The notes beneath the pieces were generated by a model. That model worked only from the letters and a program-made list of their open reading frames with translations. It did not search any database and had not been told where the DNA came from. A stretch of 13,203 nucleotides of DNA from CAZIQY01 sp964541605 (lineage in GTDB: Bacteria > Desulfobacterota > Syntrophia > Syntrophales > UBA2185). Positions 6,296 to 12,924 of the stretch are shown piece by piece. A program made the translations under genes and the position numbers. The stretch lies in the NCBI GenBank assembly GCA_964541605.1, contig CAZIQY010000078.1:1-13203 (forward strand), read 5' to 3'. The stretch's first letter is position 1, and the number at the start of each line of letters is the position of its first letter.

Positions 6296-8736
6296 AACAC
6301 CCCCCTCGGATTCACCGTGTACGAAACCTTTGGTCGTCCTCCCTGCACCGACGGAGAAGCCATCGAGGATGAAAGCCAGTCAAGATCTTCCAGCAAGGTC
6401 AAAGCGTCTCTCACCCTCTCCGGTTCAGACAGGCCAGACCAGCCATTGTGGTAAATATCCCTTGCGCTGAAAGTGGTTTTAAGCTCTCCCCGCTTCAACT
6501 TCAGGAGAATGGCTTTGGCTGTGGAAACATCCGGGGTCGTGATACTTGCGTACGCTCTCCGGGTATGACTTTGCAAATATTCGCCCCATGCGACTGCTGC
6601 CAAAACTGACGAAACCCCAACAGGACCAGTTTTACCATCCGCCAGATGTATCAGCAGAGCAATCGCCGGTATCAATTTCCGGTACTTTGAAAAATGGCTC
6701 TCAAGGGCCGGGGAAAGATCACCGATTCTAAGTTGGATTTCGAGTGTCGTACGCCATTCAAGAAACAGTTCCCGGCCGGCATCGTCAAACCGCAAGTAGG
6801 GTATTCCTTCAGGCTCCCCGTTCGCCCCCTTGTCTTGTACCGCGCCGAGGTCCAGAGGATTCAGTTGATCCAGATACTCAAATACCTTGTTGGCCGCCTG
6901 CTTTCCCTCATGGTCCGGCCAGCGGTCAATGTCCTTCCAGTCGCTACCCATGTCCGGCCAGACCAGCATTGAGAATCGCTGTATCAGACCGTCATCTCCG
7001 GATGTGCCTTTGACAGCGTGTCGGATATATTCTGCAATTCGTGCCGGCTGCGTGCTGCCTAAAAGCGACAAGCAGACAGCCGGGATATAGAGATTCAACC
7101 CCCGCCCTATCCGGTCAATTGTATAGGAGCTATCCCCGTTCCATGCGGTTAGGTAGAATCCCCTGTCTCCTGCAGCATCTTCTCGGTCGAGCCCCTTTAG
7201 GAGTGAGACCATTTCGTCTCGGTATGTAAGGAATCCATTTTGATTATGACGAAGCAACTCTCCTAAGGCTGCTACGGTGGTATCATTAGCAATGTACCGT
7301 CGCAGTGTCGGTTCGTTGACTTCTTCAACCTCAAGAAGATTTGCGACATCAGCGTGAGGGTTTTTTTTCAACACCACTCTGGCTGCTTTTTCTGCTTCTT
7401 CATATTGAATCTTCAGCAGTCTCGACTTTCTCTGATATTCTATCTGTTGAGCCTGGAAGGTTTCCCCAGACTGTGCCGCCAGTCTCTTCAGTGGTGCGAG
7501 TGCCGCTTCCATCGCTGGTGATTTCATAACGCCGGATCGACCCACAAGAAGCGCCCACACATTCGGGACTGTTGTCCAATCGGTACGCGCTTGTGGACGG
7601 ATTCCTACTTTTCGGCCTACTACCGATGCAAGTGCCGCCATGATTGCAGCACCCACAAAATCGGGCGGGCATTGGAAACGCTCTGTAATGTCGGCTGCCC
7701 ATGGCTTCAAAGCGATAGGGAGTAAATCCATGTCAAACGGCTCGACTGGAGGGAGCTCGTCGGGAAGGGATAGTGGCTCCGGCCATGCATCGGTGTGTGG
7801 TGCCTCCTTCGACTCCTTCTGCCGTAAATGACTATCACCAAAGAAGGCAGTACAACCGTCAAGGGCTTTCCTGATTGTGGCTTCGCCGTAGGTACTACTC
7901 CCATGCTTCTCATCCCACTTTTCTCGAAACAGCCCAGATTTCCGGAAAGCTTCATCCAGCGTGGCTGTATCGCGGCCAAGCCAAAAAGCAAGGTGGCTGC
8001 ATAGGGCCATGTCCCCTTCACTTTGTGAAGGATAGGCTGAGAAATCGCCGTTCCAGAGACGCCGAATCTCTGGGCCGGACTTACTTGCGAAAGCCTTTTC
8101 AAGAAGGGATCGCCACTCGCCGGGGGGTGATTCCATCCGGGATTTCTTCTCCTGCTGGGGGGCCTTCTCCAGCGTGCCGAATACCTGCTTGTAAAAAGCG
8201 TCGATATCCATCTGGCGAGGTTCGATAGTGCGAGAAAATCCATCCAACATGTGGCCGGTTAACGTCACGTACCTCCCGGACTGATAGACTTCGATTGCGC
8301 CCTTCCGCTTTCCGTCTACAGGGAGCTTGCCTTTCGCAAATGCTCTGATTCCCTTCCCGGATGGGCTCACTTCTACATATGAGGGGTTCAGTCTCTTGAT
8401 AAGATCAGCAACTTCTGGGAGAACCGTATCAAGGGTGTTGGCAGAGGGGGTCACGCCATCGAAAGCGGGGCAGCGACAATTATCGAAATCGAAGGCAACC
8501 AGAGGGTCTGTCTGCGTGAGGACAAAACCGATTCCATCGAATTGGTTTGCTGCCGCTTTCACCGTCAAGAAGTGTGACCATGAAGATGGATCATCGGTTC
8601 GTGCCAGCTTCCCCGAAGGCATAAACGGTGGTTTGGTAGGCTTGCCGCCCTCCTTCCGGAGGAGCGATTTCCAGCACACCCATTGCCGGTATTGTTTGAG
8701 GTCATCTGGTATGTTTTCGTAAATTGGTTTCAGCAT
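6292..8736 (-). CDS. Primase-polymerase / DUF3987-type helicase replication protein
   Basis: Large (814 aa) bifunctional replication initiator. The N-terminal AEP-like primase-polymerase domain (about 1-185) shows the acidic pair D83-x-D85 (AFDFDN), the SPSGKGIR segment (124-131) replacing the usual S-x-H, and EVYQSGRYVTLTGH (149-162). Next comes a helical domain (about 205-300; DFSAYPSQSEGDMALCSHLAFWLGRD) like the helix-bundle domain of NrS-1-type polymerases. The C-terminal half is a DUF3987/YfjI-like ATPase: Walker A GRSGVMKSP (399-407), a charged coiled coil (about 425-460), and a Walker B-like TYRDE (504-508). Such fusions prime, and probably unwind, DNA of plasmids, phages and islands. 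The start ATG is 11 bases after the AlpA-like stop, with a GGGGGCGGG ribosome site. The gene is intact and central to the minus-strand operon. Primase activity of this copy is inference. Confidence 0.88.
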   Translation of the reverse strand: MLKPIYENIPDDLKQYRQWVCWKSLLRKEGGKPTKPPFMPSGKLARTDDPSSWSHFLTVKAAANQFDGIGFVLTQTDPLVAFDFDNCRCPAFDGVTPSANTLDTVLPEVADLIKRLNPSYVEVSPSGKGIRAFAKGKLPVDGKRKGAIEVYQSGRYVTLTGHMLDGFSRTIEPRQMDIDAFYKQVFGTLEKAPQQEKKSRMESPPGEWRSLLEKAFASKSGPEIRRLWNGDFSAYPSQSEGDMALCSHLAFWLGRDTATLDEAFRKSGLFREKWDEKHGSSTYGEATIRKALDGCTAFFGDSHLRQKESKEAPHTDAWPEPLSLPDELPPVEPFDMDLLPIALKPWAADITERFQCPPDFVGAAIMAALASVVGRKVGIRPQARTDWTTVPNVWALLVGRSGVMKSPAMEAALAPLKRLAAQSGETFQAQQIEYQRKSRLLKIQYEEAEKAARVVLKKNPHADVANLLEVEEVNEPTLRRYIANDTTVAALGELLRHNQNGFLTYRDEMVSLLKGLDREDAAGDRGFYLTAWNGDSSYTIDRIGRGLNLYIPAVCLSLLGSTQPARIAEYIRHAVKGTSGDDGLIQRFSMLVWPDMGSDWKDIDRWPDHEGKQAANKVFEYLDQLNPLDLGAVQDKGANGEPEGIPYLRFDDAGRELFLEWRTTLEIQLRIGDLSPALESHFSKYRKLIPAIALLIHLADGKTGPVGVSSVLAAVAWGEYLQSHTRRAYASITTPDVSTAKAILLKLKRGELKTTFSARDIYHNGWSGLSEPERVRDALTLLEDLDWLSSSMASPSVQGGRPKVSYTVNPRGVL

Positions 8737-8747
8737 TGCCCGCCCCC

Positions 8748-9044
8748 TTATGATAGTATCCGTGAGCGGCTTTCAAGCCATTTAACGAATGATTCTCGCT
8801 CGTAGGCCACGGTATTACCCAACAGGATTTTCTGAACGTCTTTTGTTTCACCCAGACAATCCAAATTTGCCAGACTCCTGCCGGTGTAACCGCTGAGCTC
8901 TTTCAGCCGAGGGAATGTTCTGAGAATCCAAGGAGGAAATTCATTGATAAGTACGCTTAGATCGGGGTGCCGTCGTTCCGCCCGGTTGTTGGGTTCATCT
9001 TTTTTGGGGGCGGCAACTACTTTGCTTTCTTTTTGGTGTGACAT
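8748..9044 (-). CDS. AlpA/excisionase-like small DNA-binding protein
   Basis: A 98-residue protein. About 45 charged, probably disordered residues are followed by a winged-helix/MerR-like domain: FPRLKELSGYTGRSLANLDCLGE (helix-turn-helix, about 44-66), then a strand and the signature NTVAYERESFVKWLESR (77-93), typical of AlpA and excisionase proteins. Such proteins bind near attachment sites or promoters and direct excision or switch on replication genes. Here it is the first gene of the replication operon, directly downstream of a palindromic operator candidate, so autoregulation is likely. GGAGGT lies 6 bases before the ATG. Whether it acts as excisionase or only as transcription factor cannot be told. 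The integrase it would serve is represented only by a remnant. Confidence 0.72.
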   Translation of the reverse strand: MSHQKESKVVAAPKKDEPNNRAERRHPDLSVLINEFPPWILRTFPRLKELSGYTGRSLANLDCLGETKDVQKILLGNTVAYERESFVKWLESRSRILS

Positions 9045-9105
9045 TTTTCTACCTCCAGAAGATTTTATTGAAGGGCTTAGTGTGTCCTTCTGAAGGTAAG
9101 GGGCG

Positions 9106-9142
9106 ATATTCGATATCGAATATTCGATGTTGAATATCGAAT
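9106..9142 (-). promoter_or_regulatory. Palindromic operator candidate of the replication operon
   Basis: ATATTCGATATCGAATAT (9106-9123) is a perfect 18-bp palindrome. A second copy with the same half-sites (ATTCGAT 9122-9128, ATCGAAT 9136-9142) has a 7-base spacer. Four half-sites thus stand in a row about 60-100 bases before the AlpA-like start codon and right after the terminator of the neighbouring operon. This is the expected place for the promoter, and the arrangement suits two dimers of a repressor. The XRE protein (12069-12332) or the AlpA-like protein are the natural candidates. A clear -35/-10 pair is not obvious. Confidence 0.65.
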
Positions 9143-9147
9143 GAGAA

Positions 9148-9202
9148 AAAACCCCTCAGTGAACTTGCAGGCTTTTAATTTCAGTTTTGATGGAGGGGTT
9201 TT
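9148..9202 (-). terminator. Rho-independent terminator after the 589-aa gene
   Basis: AAAACCCCTC (9148-9157) and GAGGGGTTTT (9193-9202) are perfect 10-bp inverted repeats with a 35-base loop. On the minus strand the second arm runs into a six-T stretch. The stem begins at the TAA stop of the 589-residue gene. It separates the control operon from the replication operon. The plus-strand reading also ends in GGGGTTTTATAT and may stop opposite transcription. The loop is longer than usual. Confidence 0.7.
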
Positions 9203-10970
9203 ATATAGAAATATTCCAAGGAGTGGCTGTATCGGTAAAGCTGTACTGGGTGCCTGTCCTGATGGTATTTTTCAGGTAATCGGCCAGTTCCGGGGATTGT
9301 TTGCGTATTTTTTCACATGCGCGTTTTATTGCTTCCCGCGCCCGATCCATATCATCCTTGACGCTCTCATTGACTTTTTTCGGCGCCCGATGATGGAGAG
9401 GTTTCTTGCCATACACATTGAGGCCATTCTTCATCCGTTTCAGTTCGGCGATTGCTTCTTCCCTTTCACATTGAAGTGAATCAGGTTCGTTAATTATGTC
9501 ATACAGATCCTGAATTTTCTTTTTCAATACTTTTTTCCCTTCAGCGTCAATCCCATCATCTTGCATACTGGAAATGCTCATGCTTTGACTGTCAACAGAT
9601 TTCGTCAGGTCATCTTCACCCATCATGGCATCCCTCTTCGGGGGTTTAACAGAATCGCATAAGTCTGTAACATGGATAGATTTACCAGGGTGCAGCATAA
9701 GATTTACGATGTAGGTTAGTCCATCCATATTTATGATCGGATTTAGTCGTTTCCCATCATGCCAGATTTCCCATGTATCACCATGACAGATAAATGCATT
9801 TTCATAATCGGATTTTCTCTGTTCATATTGTGTAGTGTGTTGTTCCCCTTCTATTATTTTGTCTATCTCTTTCAAGCTGTATAGCACCCAACATGGTTCT
9901 TGAATCAGGATGCCTCGATTGCCTTCTGCTAGACGTCTTGTAAGAAATATCCACTCATCTTTGAAATTTGCGTCGGGCTTGTCGTGATAGACGCTAGAAG
10001 GGAATGCTGCATCCAGCAGGAACAAATAGGAATCCTCATCGTGTATTGTCTGGTAACATTCAAGAAGGTCATAGATCGATCTGTCAACAGAAATAATCTT
10101 CTCGATATGAGAATCAGGGGTCTCTGGAACAGGAAGAATTTCACCCGGAATATCAAATACGATGCAGTATTTTACCGGGTGCTGCTCGTGCCTTATTTCG
10201 GCATAGGAACTTGAGTAGGGATACAGCGTAATTCTCTCTATGGGTACGCCTGGGAGTTTATCGTGGATTTTTTTTACCCATCGTTTAGCGTAAATTTGCA
10301 GAGGTTCGAGCTTTAGAGGAAAAATATCACGATCATTATCTTTCATTTCTGGAATGGGCAATTTGACACTCATCAGGGTCTGCGTCATTCTTGTATCCTC
10401 CTGTGGGGCTCCGGCTTTCCGAGAAAACAGAACGGCGCTGCCAACCTCCGTATTGTCTAAGTTCTCATATATCCCGCCGAGATCAAAGACGCCTTCATCT
10501 CCAATGTTCAAGAGCAGAACAAGCCAGTGGTGGCGAAAGCGATAATCGTCAGGGCGAATGTTTTCGCGTATGATAAATTCGGGACTGTAGAATGAGCAAA
10601 ATCCACCTCTCTCTTTCGACTCTTGCGCAGAAAGTTCCCAGAAGAGATTCCACATGCCGTACAGAGGGTGGTCCCAGATTTTTTCTCTGTCGGTGTTCCC
10701 GTCTTTGTCTCTATACTGCTTCTTGACTTTCCCCCTTGTTGGTTTTCCGTCTGGATCATCTTCAGGGTCCATCCACGGAACTATGTCAACGTCAACATCC
10801 GGGGTAACCCATATAATGATCGCATAGAACGGTCCTTGGGGACTGGGGAGTTTGGTGGGTTCAAAACAATGTAGTGTGATTTTATCGATCTTGTTGGATT
10901 TGATAGCCCACTTGACTGCTTGGGATTTCATTAAAAGAATGTTTAAGTTGCTTAATTCCGGGGTCATCAC
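9201..10970 (-). CDS. 589-aa protein: unknown N-terminus fused to regulator-type winged-helix C-terminus
   Basis: The first 390 residues are not recognised. They may contain two related halves: WAIKSNKIDKITLHCF...YAIIIWV (about 21-55) and WVKKIHDKLPGVPIERITLYPY...YCIVFDI (about 231-274). The C-terminus is more familiar. FICHGDTWEIWHDGKRLNPI followed by DGLTYIVNLMLHPGKSIHV (393-434) matches the pattern 'F-x-x-G-x-W-x-I-x-x-x-G-...-GL-YI-x-LL-x-HPG-x-x-x-H-x-x-D-L' of winged-helix domains at the ends of large ATPase/cyclase-type regulators. It is followed by a helical stretch (476-565) and the ending YLKNTIRTGTQYSF...PW. Family recall was not searched. There is no membrane segment. ATG at 10970 or 10967, or GTG at 10973, could start it; GGAG lies 7 bases before the GTG. 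It is probably transcribed with, or just after, the ImmA gene, and a terminator follows. Possibly a sensor-regulator or effector of the element. Confidence 0.8.
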   Translation of the reverse strand: MMTPELSNLNILLMKSQAVKWAIKSNKIDKITLHCFEPTKLPSPQGPFYAIIIWVTPDVDVDIVPWMDPEDDPDGKPTRGKVKKQYRDKDGNTDREKIWDHPLYGMWNLFWELSAQESKERGGFCSFYSPEFIIRENIRPDDYRFRHHWLVLLLNIGDEGVFDLGGIYENLDNTEVGSAVLFSRKAGAPQEDTRMTQTLMSVKLPIPEMKDNDRDIFPLKLEPLQIYAKRWVKKIHDKLPGVPIERITLYPYSSSYAEIRHEQHPVKYCIVFDIPGEILPVPETPDSHIEKIISVDRSIYDLLECYQTIHDEDSYLFLLDAAFPSSVYHDKPDANFKDEWIFLTRRLAEGNRGILIQEPCWVLYSLKEIDKIIEGEQHTTQYEQRKSDYENAFICHGDTWEIWHDGKRLNPIINMDGLTYIVNLMLHPGKSIHVTDLCDSVKPPKRDAMMGEDDLTKSVDSQSMSISSMQDDGIDAEGKKVLKKKIQDLYDIINEPDSLQCEREEAIAELKRMKNGLNVYGKKPLHHRAPKKVNESVKDDMDRAREAIKRACEKIRKQSPELADYLKNTIRTGTQYSFTDTATPWNISI

Positions 10971-11001
10971 GGTGCGGCTCCTGAATGCGCTTCTGGTAGT
11001 T

Positions 11002-11056
11002 AGGGGGACAGGACAGCGTGTATGACCGCTGTTAAGACTGCAGAGCCTATCCCCCT
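11002..11056 (-). repeat. Nested inverted repeats between the ImmA and 589-aa genes
   Basis: Outer arms AGGGGGA (11002-11008) and TCCCCCT (11050-11056) enclose inner arms ACAGCG (11013-11018) and CGCTGT (11027-11032) with an 8-base loop. The spacer between the two genes is 106 bases, and this structure occupies half of it. There is no T-run, so it is not a standard terminator. It could be an RNA processing or attenuation element, or a protein-binding site in the promoter of the 589-residue gene. Confidence 0.5.
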
Positions 11057-11076
11057 GATTATCCGGGTATGAGGAA

Positions 11077-12027
11077 TCACTTTTCTTTCCGCAGCTTCAT
11101 TCTTTCCAATCCCATTGTTTCGATAAGTCCAGCTGCTTTGAGGATACATTCAAGGCTGATGTTCGGAAGTTCATCGTTCCCTGACATATAATCCGAAAGG
11201 TATGAAGCAGATGGCGGCAGGATACCTTGGCGCGTACAGACAAGATATGTCACTGACTCGGCCTCGATTTCACGAATGTTCTCCCCTAAACCACGTCGAT
11301 CCGGCCACCATTTTATATTCGGTGAGCCAATGTGGCCGCAGTAGAGATGCGCCAATTCGTGTATTATTGTGGCATATTTGGCTTCCTGGCTCATATTTTC
11401 GTTGACGAGAATACGGTAGTGGACCGGAAGTAAGGCAAATATCTCCTCGCCGTTCTTATTCTTGCCAATCAGAAAAGGAATTTTATCCGACGTCTTGGAA
11501 TCTTGAATAATGATTGAACCAGCAGATTGCGATCCCTCTTTAGAGATTGTGATTTTCACGCCATCGCGCTTGGCATTTTCAATGGTTTTGTCATACGTGC
11601 GTATTGCTACATACCCTGATAGACCTTCAAAGGGATTGTTTACAGCTTTTGGCAAAGGAATGGCTTTCGGACCCGGATCTGTGTCTGAAACATCAAACAC
11701 GAACATCACTGGTCCCATAGGCTGAAGTATAACAAGAGGACGCGCCCCCGCTTTCAGGACCCGCCCATAACGTTCTCGCCAGCGAATAGCCGGGGCTACA
11801 AATTGAGCACCGGGCATTTGCACATGTAGCAACATCCCATTGTATGGGGAATAAAAACGGAATCGAGAAACAAAGTCCATAAGTTTCCGATATGCACCGC
11901 CAAATCGGTATCGCCGTGCACTACTGAAGAGCTCATCGAGGGAGTGCTTGGCGGCGTCTTTGTCCCAAATTTGGGCAGGTGTCAACCCAGGGAGATACTC
12001 CAGTTTCGGAGTTGCATCGAGTACCAT
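11077..12027 (-). CDS. ImmA/IrrE-like zinc metallopeptidase with ArdC-like N-terminal region
   Basis: A 316-residue putative zinc protease. HELAH at 223-227 (IIHELAHLYCGH) gives two His ligands and the catalytic Glu; E255 or E257 in REIEAESVTYLVC should be the third ligand. ImmA-type enzymes cut a cognate XRE repressor, here probably the product of the gene directly upstream. The N-terminal part (RFRFYSPYNGMLLHVQMPGAQFVAPAIRWRERYGRVLKAG split at about 55-95) resembles the N-terminal half of ArdC-type antirestriction proteins, which binds single-stranded DNA. That is family recall. The frame is open to an ATG at 12141, but this would overlap the XRE gene by 73 bases and encode an unlikely peptide. 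The ATG at 12027 has GGGAG 9 bases upstream and is preferred. Possible roles are induction of the element or protection from restriction. Confidence 0.82.
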   Translation of the reverse strand: MVLDATPKLEYLPGLTPAQIWDKDAAKHSLDELFSSARRYRFGGAYRKLMDFVSRFRFYSPYNGMLLHVQMPGAQFVAPAIRWRERYGRVLKAGARPLVILQPMGPVMFVFDVSDTDPGPKAIPLPKAVNNPFEGLSGYVAIRTYDKTIENAKRDGVKITISKEGSQSAGSIIIQDSKTSDKIPFLIGKNKNGEEIFALLPVHYRILVNENMSQEAKYATIIHELAHLYCGHIGSPNIKWWPDRRGLGENIREIEAESVTYLVCTRQGILPPSASYLSDYMSGNDELPNISLECILKAAGLIETMGLERMKLRKEK

Positions 12028-12068
12028 GGCATATGTCTCCCAAGCATTCTTGCCTGTTACATATTGTT

Positions 12069-12332
12069 TTACAAAAACACCTTGTAGCTGATGTTCAGAA
12101 CCTTCCCTAAGCGCTTTGCCATCTCCTTGCCAATGGGACACTTGCCGTTTTCCATCTCAAAAATATGGCGCTCGGGAATGCTGGTCAGCTCGGCAAGCTT
12201 CATCTGTGTCAACCCCTCCCGGTATCTCGCCCCGGCCAAAGCCTTGCCGATGAGCTGTTCTTCCGAGTATTCCGGGTAGGCGTCACGCCAGGCGATGAAA
12301 TCGGATTTATTATGTTTTTCTTTCTGTTCCAT
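12069..12332 (-). CDS. XRE-family (HTH_3) repressor
   Basis: An 87-residue DNA-binding protein. After about 28 residues the helix-turn-helix is plain: ALAGARYREGLTQMKLAELT (about 31-50), SIPERHIFEMENGKCPIG (51-68) and a closing helix KEMAKRLGKVLNISYKVFL. It is most likely the repressor of its own operon and/or of the replication operon, and the target of the adjacent ImmA-like protease. It starts 6 bases after the toxin stop, so it is co-transcribed with the toxin-antitoxin pair. The ribosome site is weak (AGAG), suggesting coupling to toxin translation. The reading frame ends in TTTTTG-TAA, where a -1 shift would join it to the ImmA frame; see findings. It is not itself needed as antitoxin because a DinJ-type antitoxin is present. 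Confidence 0.88.
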   Translation of the reverse strand: MEQKEKHNKSDFIAWRDAYPEYSEEQLIGKALAGARYREGLTQMKLAELTSIPERHIFEMENGKCPIGKEMAKRLGKVLNISYKVFL

Positions 12333-12338
12333 ATTGCT

Positions 12339-12608
12339 CTATCTGAACAAGTCGCCATGTGTTCCAGTGCGTTCAAATATGATCATGCTTCCTTCAAGCC
12401 GGTAAATCAAAAGCCAATCCGGTGCAATATGGCATTCTCGTCGGTCTTTGAAGTTGCCGATGAGGAGGTGATCCCTGTGTTTGTGTGCAAGCGGTATTTC
12501 GTCAATAAGCCTGCGAAGGATGGACTTAATGCTTTCCTGATCATGGCCTCGCCTGATCATCAGCTTCAAGTCTTTTTCAAAGCGCTTTGTATAGACGGGC
12601 GTCCGCAT
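12339..12608 (-). CDS. yafQ: YafQ-family toxin (ribosome-dependent mRNA interferase)
   Basis: RelE/ParE-superfamily toxin of 89 residues (E. coli YafQ has 92). The family signature ECHIAPDWLLIY and TGTHGDLF is present. His47, His60, Asp64, Trp65, His84 and Phe88 correspond, with a constant offset of three, to the E. coli YafQ residues His50, His63, Asp67, Trp68, His87 and Phe91 as I remember them. The active site therefore seems complete. YafQ cuts mRNA in the ribosome A site, mainly at AAA codons followed by A or G; this is family knowledge. The ATG overlaps the antitoxin stop by one base (TGATG), ensuring antitoxin is made first. It stabilises the element or acts in stress. The XRE gene follows after 6 bases. 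Confidence 0.92.
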   Translation of the reverse strand: MRTPVYTKRFEKDLKLMIRRGHDQESIKSILRRLIDEIPLAHKHRDHLLIGNFKDRRECHIAPDWLLIYRLEGSMIIFERTGTHGDLFR

Positions 12609-12868
12609 CAGACACCCAGCCTATCGAACATATCATCCGCGTCTTTGCATTCCACAAGCCCCCTACCCTCTTCGCTATCCTTGAAAGCCTTCAGCGTCTT
12701 TTCATTTGGAATCTCAACGGGAAAGGGCAGGCCACGCCGCAGTTTCACTTGCCGGAAAAAGATATTGATGGCCTCAGTGGTTGACATCCCCAAGCTTTGC
12801 AGGATTCCTTCAACCTCTTTCTTGAGTTCCCGCTCTGTGCGAGCGTTGATCATTGCGGTCCTTGCCAT
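12608..12868 (-). CDS. dinJ: DinJ/RelB-type antitoxin
   Basis: An 86-residue antitoxin, the same length as E. coli DinJ. The N-terminal ribbon-helix-helix (TAMINARTERELKKEVEGIL, then LGMSTTEAINIFFRQVKLRRGLPF, about 4-50) dimerises and binds the operator. The acidic C-terminus (EGRGLVECKDADDMFDRLG) wraps and blocks the YafQ toxin. It is first in the operon, with GAGGT 7 bases before the ATG and a sigma-70-like promoter directly upstream. Together with the toxin it should repress that promoter. Two direct repeats next to the -35 box are a possible binding site. Confidence 0.93.
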   Translation of the reverse strand: MARTAMINARTERELKKEVEGILQSLGMSTTEAINIFFRQVKLRRGLPFPVEIPNEKTLKAFKDSEEGRGLVECKDADDMFDRLGV

Positions 12869-12895
12869 ATTTTTTACCTCATTATATTTTTACAT

Positions 12896-12924
12896 ATTGT
12901 GTGACATCTGCTTTACATTGTCAA
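12896..12924 (-). promoter_or_regulatory. Sigma-70-type promoter of the toxin-antitoxin operon
   Basis: On the minus strand a consensus -35 box TTGACA (12924-12919) is followed after exactly 17 bases by CACAAT (12901-12896) as -10 box, about 28 bases before the antitoxin start codon. A perfect TATAAT at 12886-12881 is too close to the ribosome site to serve as -10 unless the transcript is leaderless. This promoter probably drives antitoxin, toxin, XRE and ImmA genes. Confidence 0.65.

Noticed and set aside
5814..6470. 218-codon plus-strand frame over the small KPPFGSFGS gene
   Set aside because: It crosses three opposite-strand genes that are coupled by ATGA overlaps and has no plausible domain. 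It contains the motif's reverse reading only by codon symmetry.
6597..6606. Extra CTGCCAAAAC copy inside the primase gene, resembling the hairpin arms at 6193-6237
   Set aside because: A single 10-bp match in coding sequence about 400 bases away, without a partner arm; probably chance.
9086..9096. CCTTCTGAAGG palindrome in the AlpA leader
   Set aside because: The arms are only 5 bp; a repeat of this size is expected by chance, though it could be part of the leader structure.
12069..12141. ATG at 12141 as start of the ImmA-like protein
   Set aside because: It would read 38 codons out of frame through the end of the XRE gene. The ATG at 12027 has a better ribosome site and gives the natural N-terminus.
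12881..12886. Perfect TATAAT just before the antitoxin gene
   Set aside because: Only 12 bases before the start codon and overlapping the ribosome site region; the TTGACA/CACAAT pair with 17-base spacing upstream fits better.
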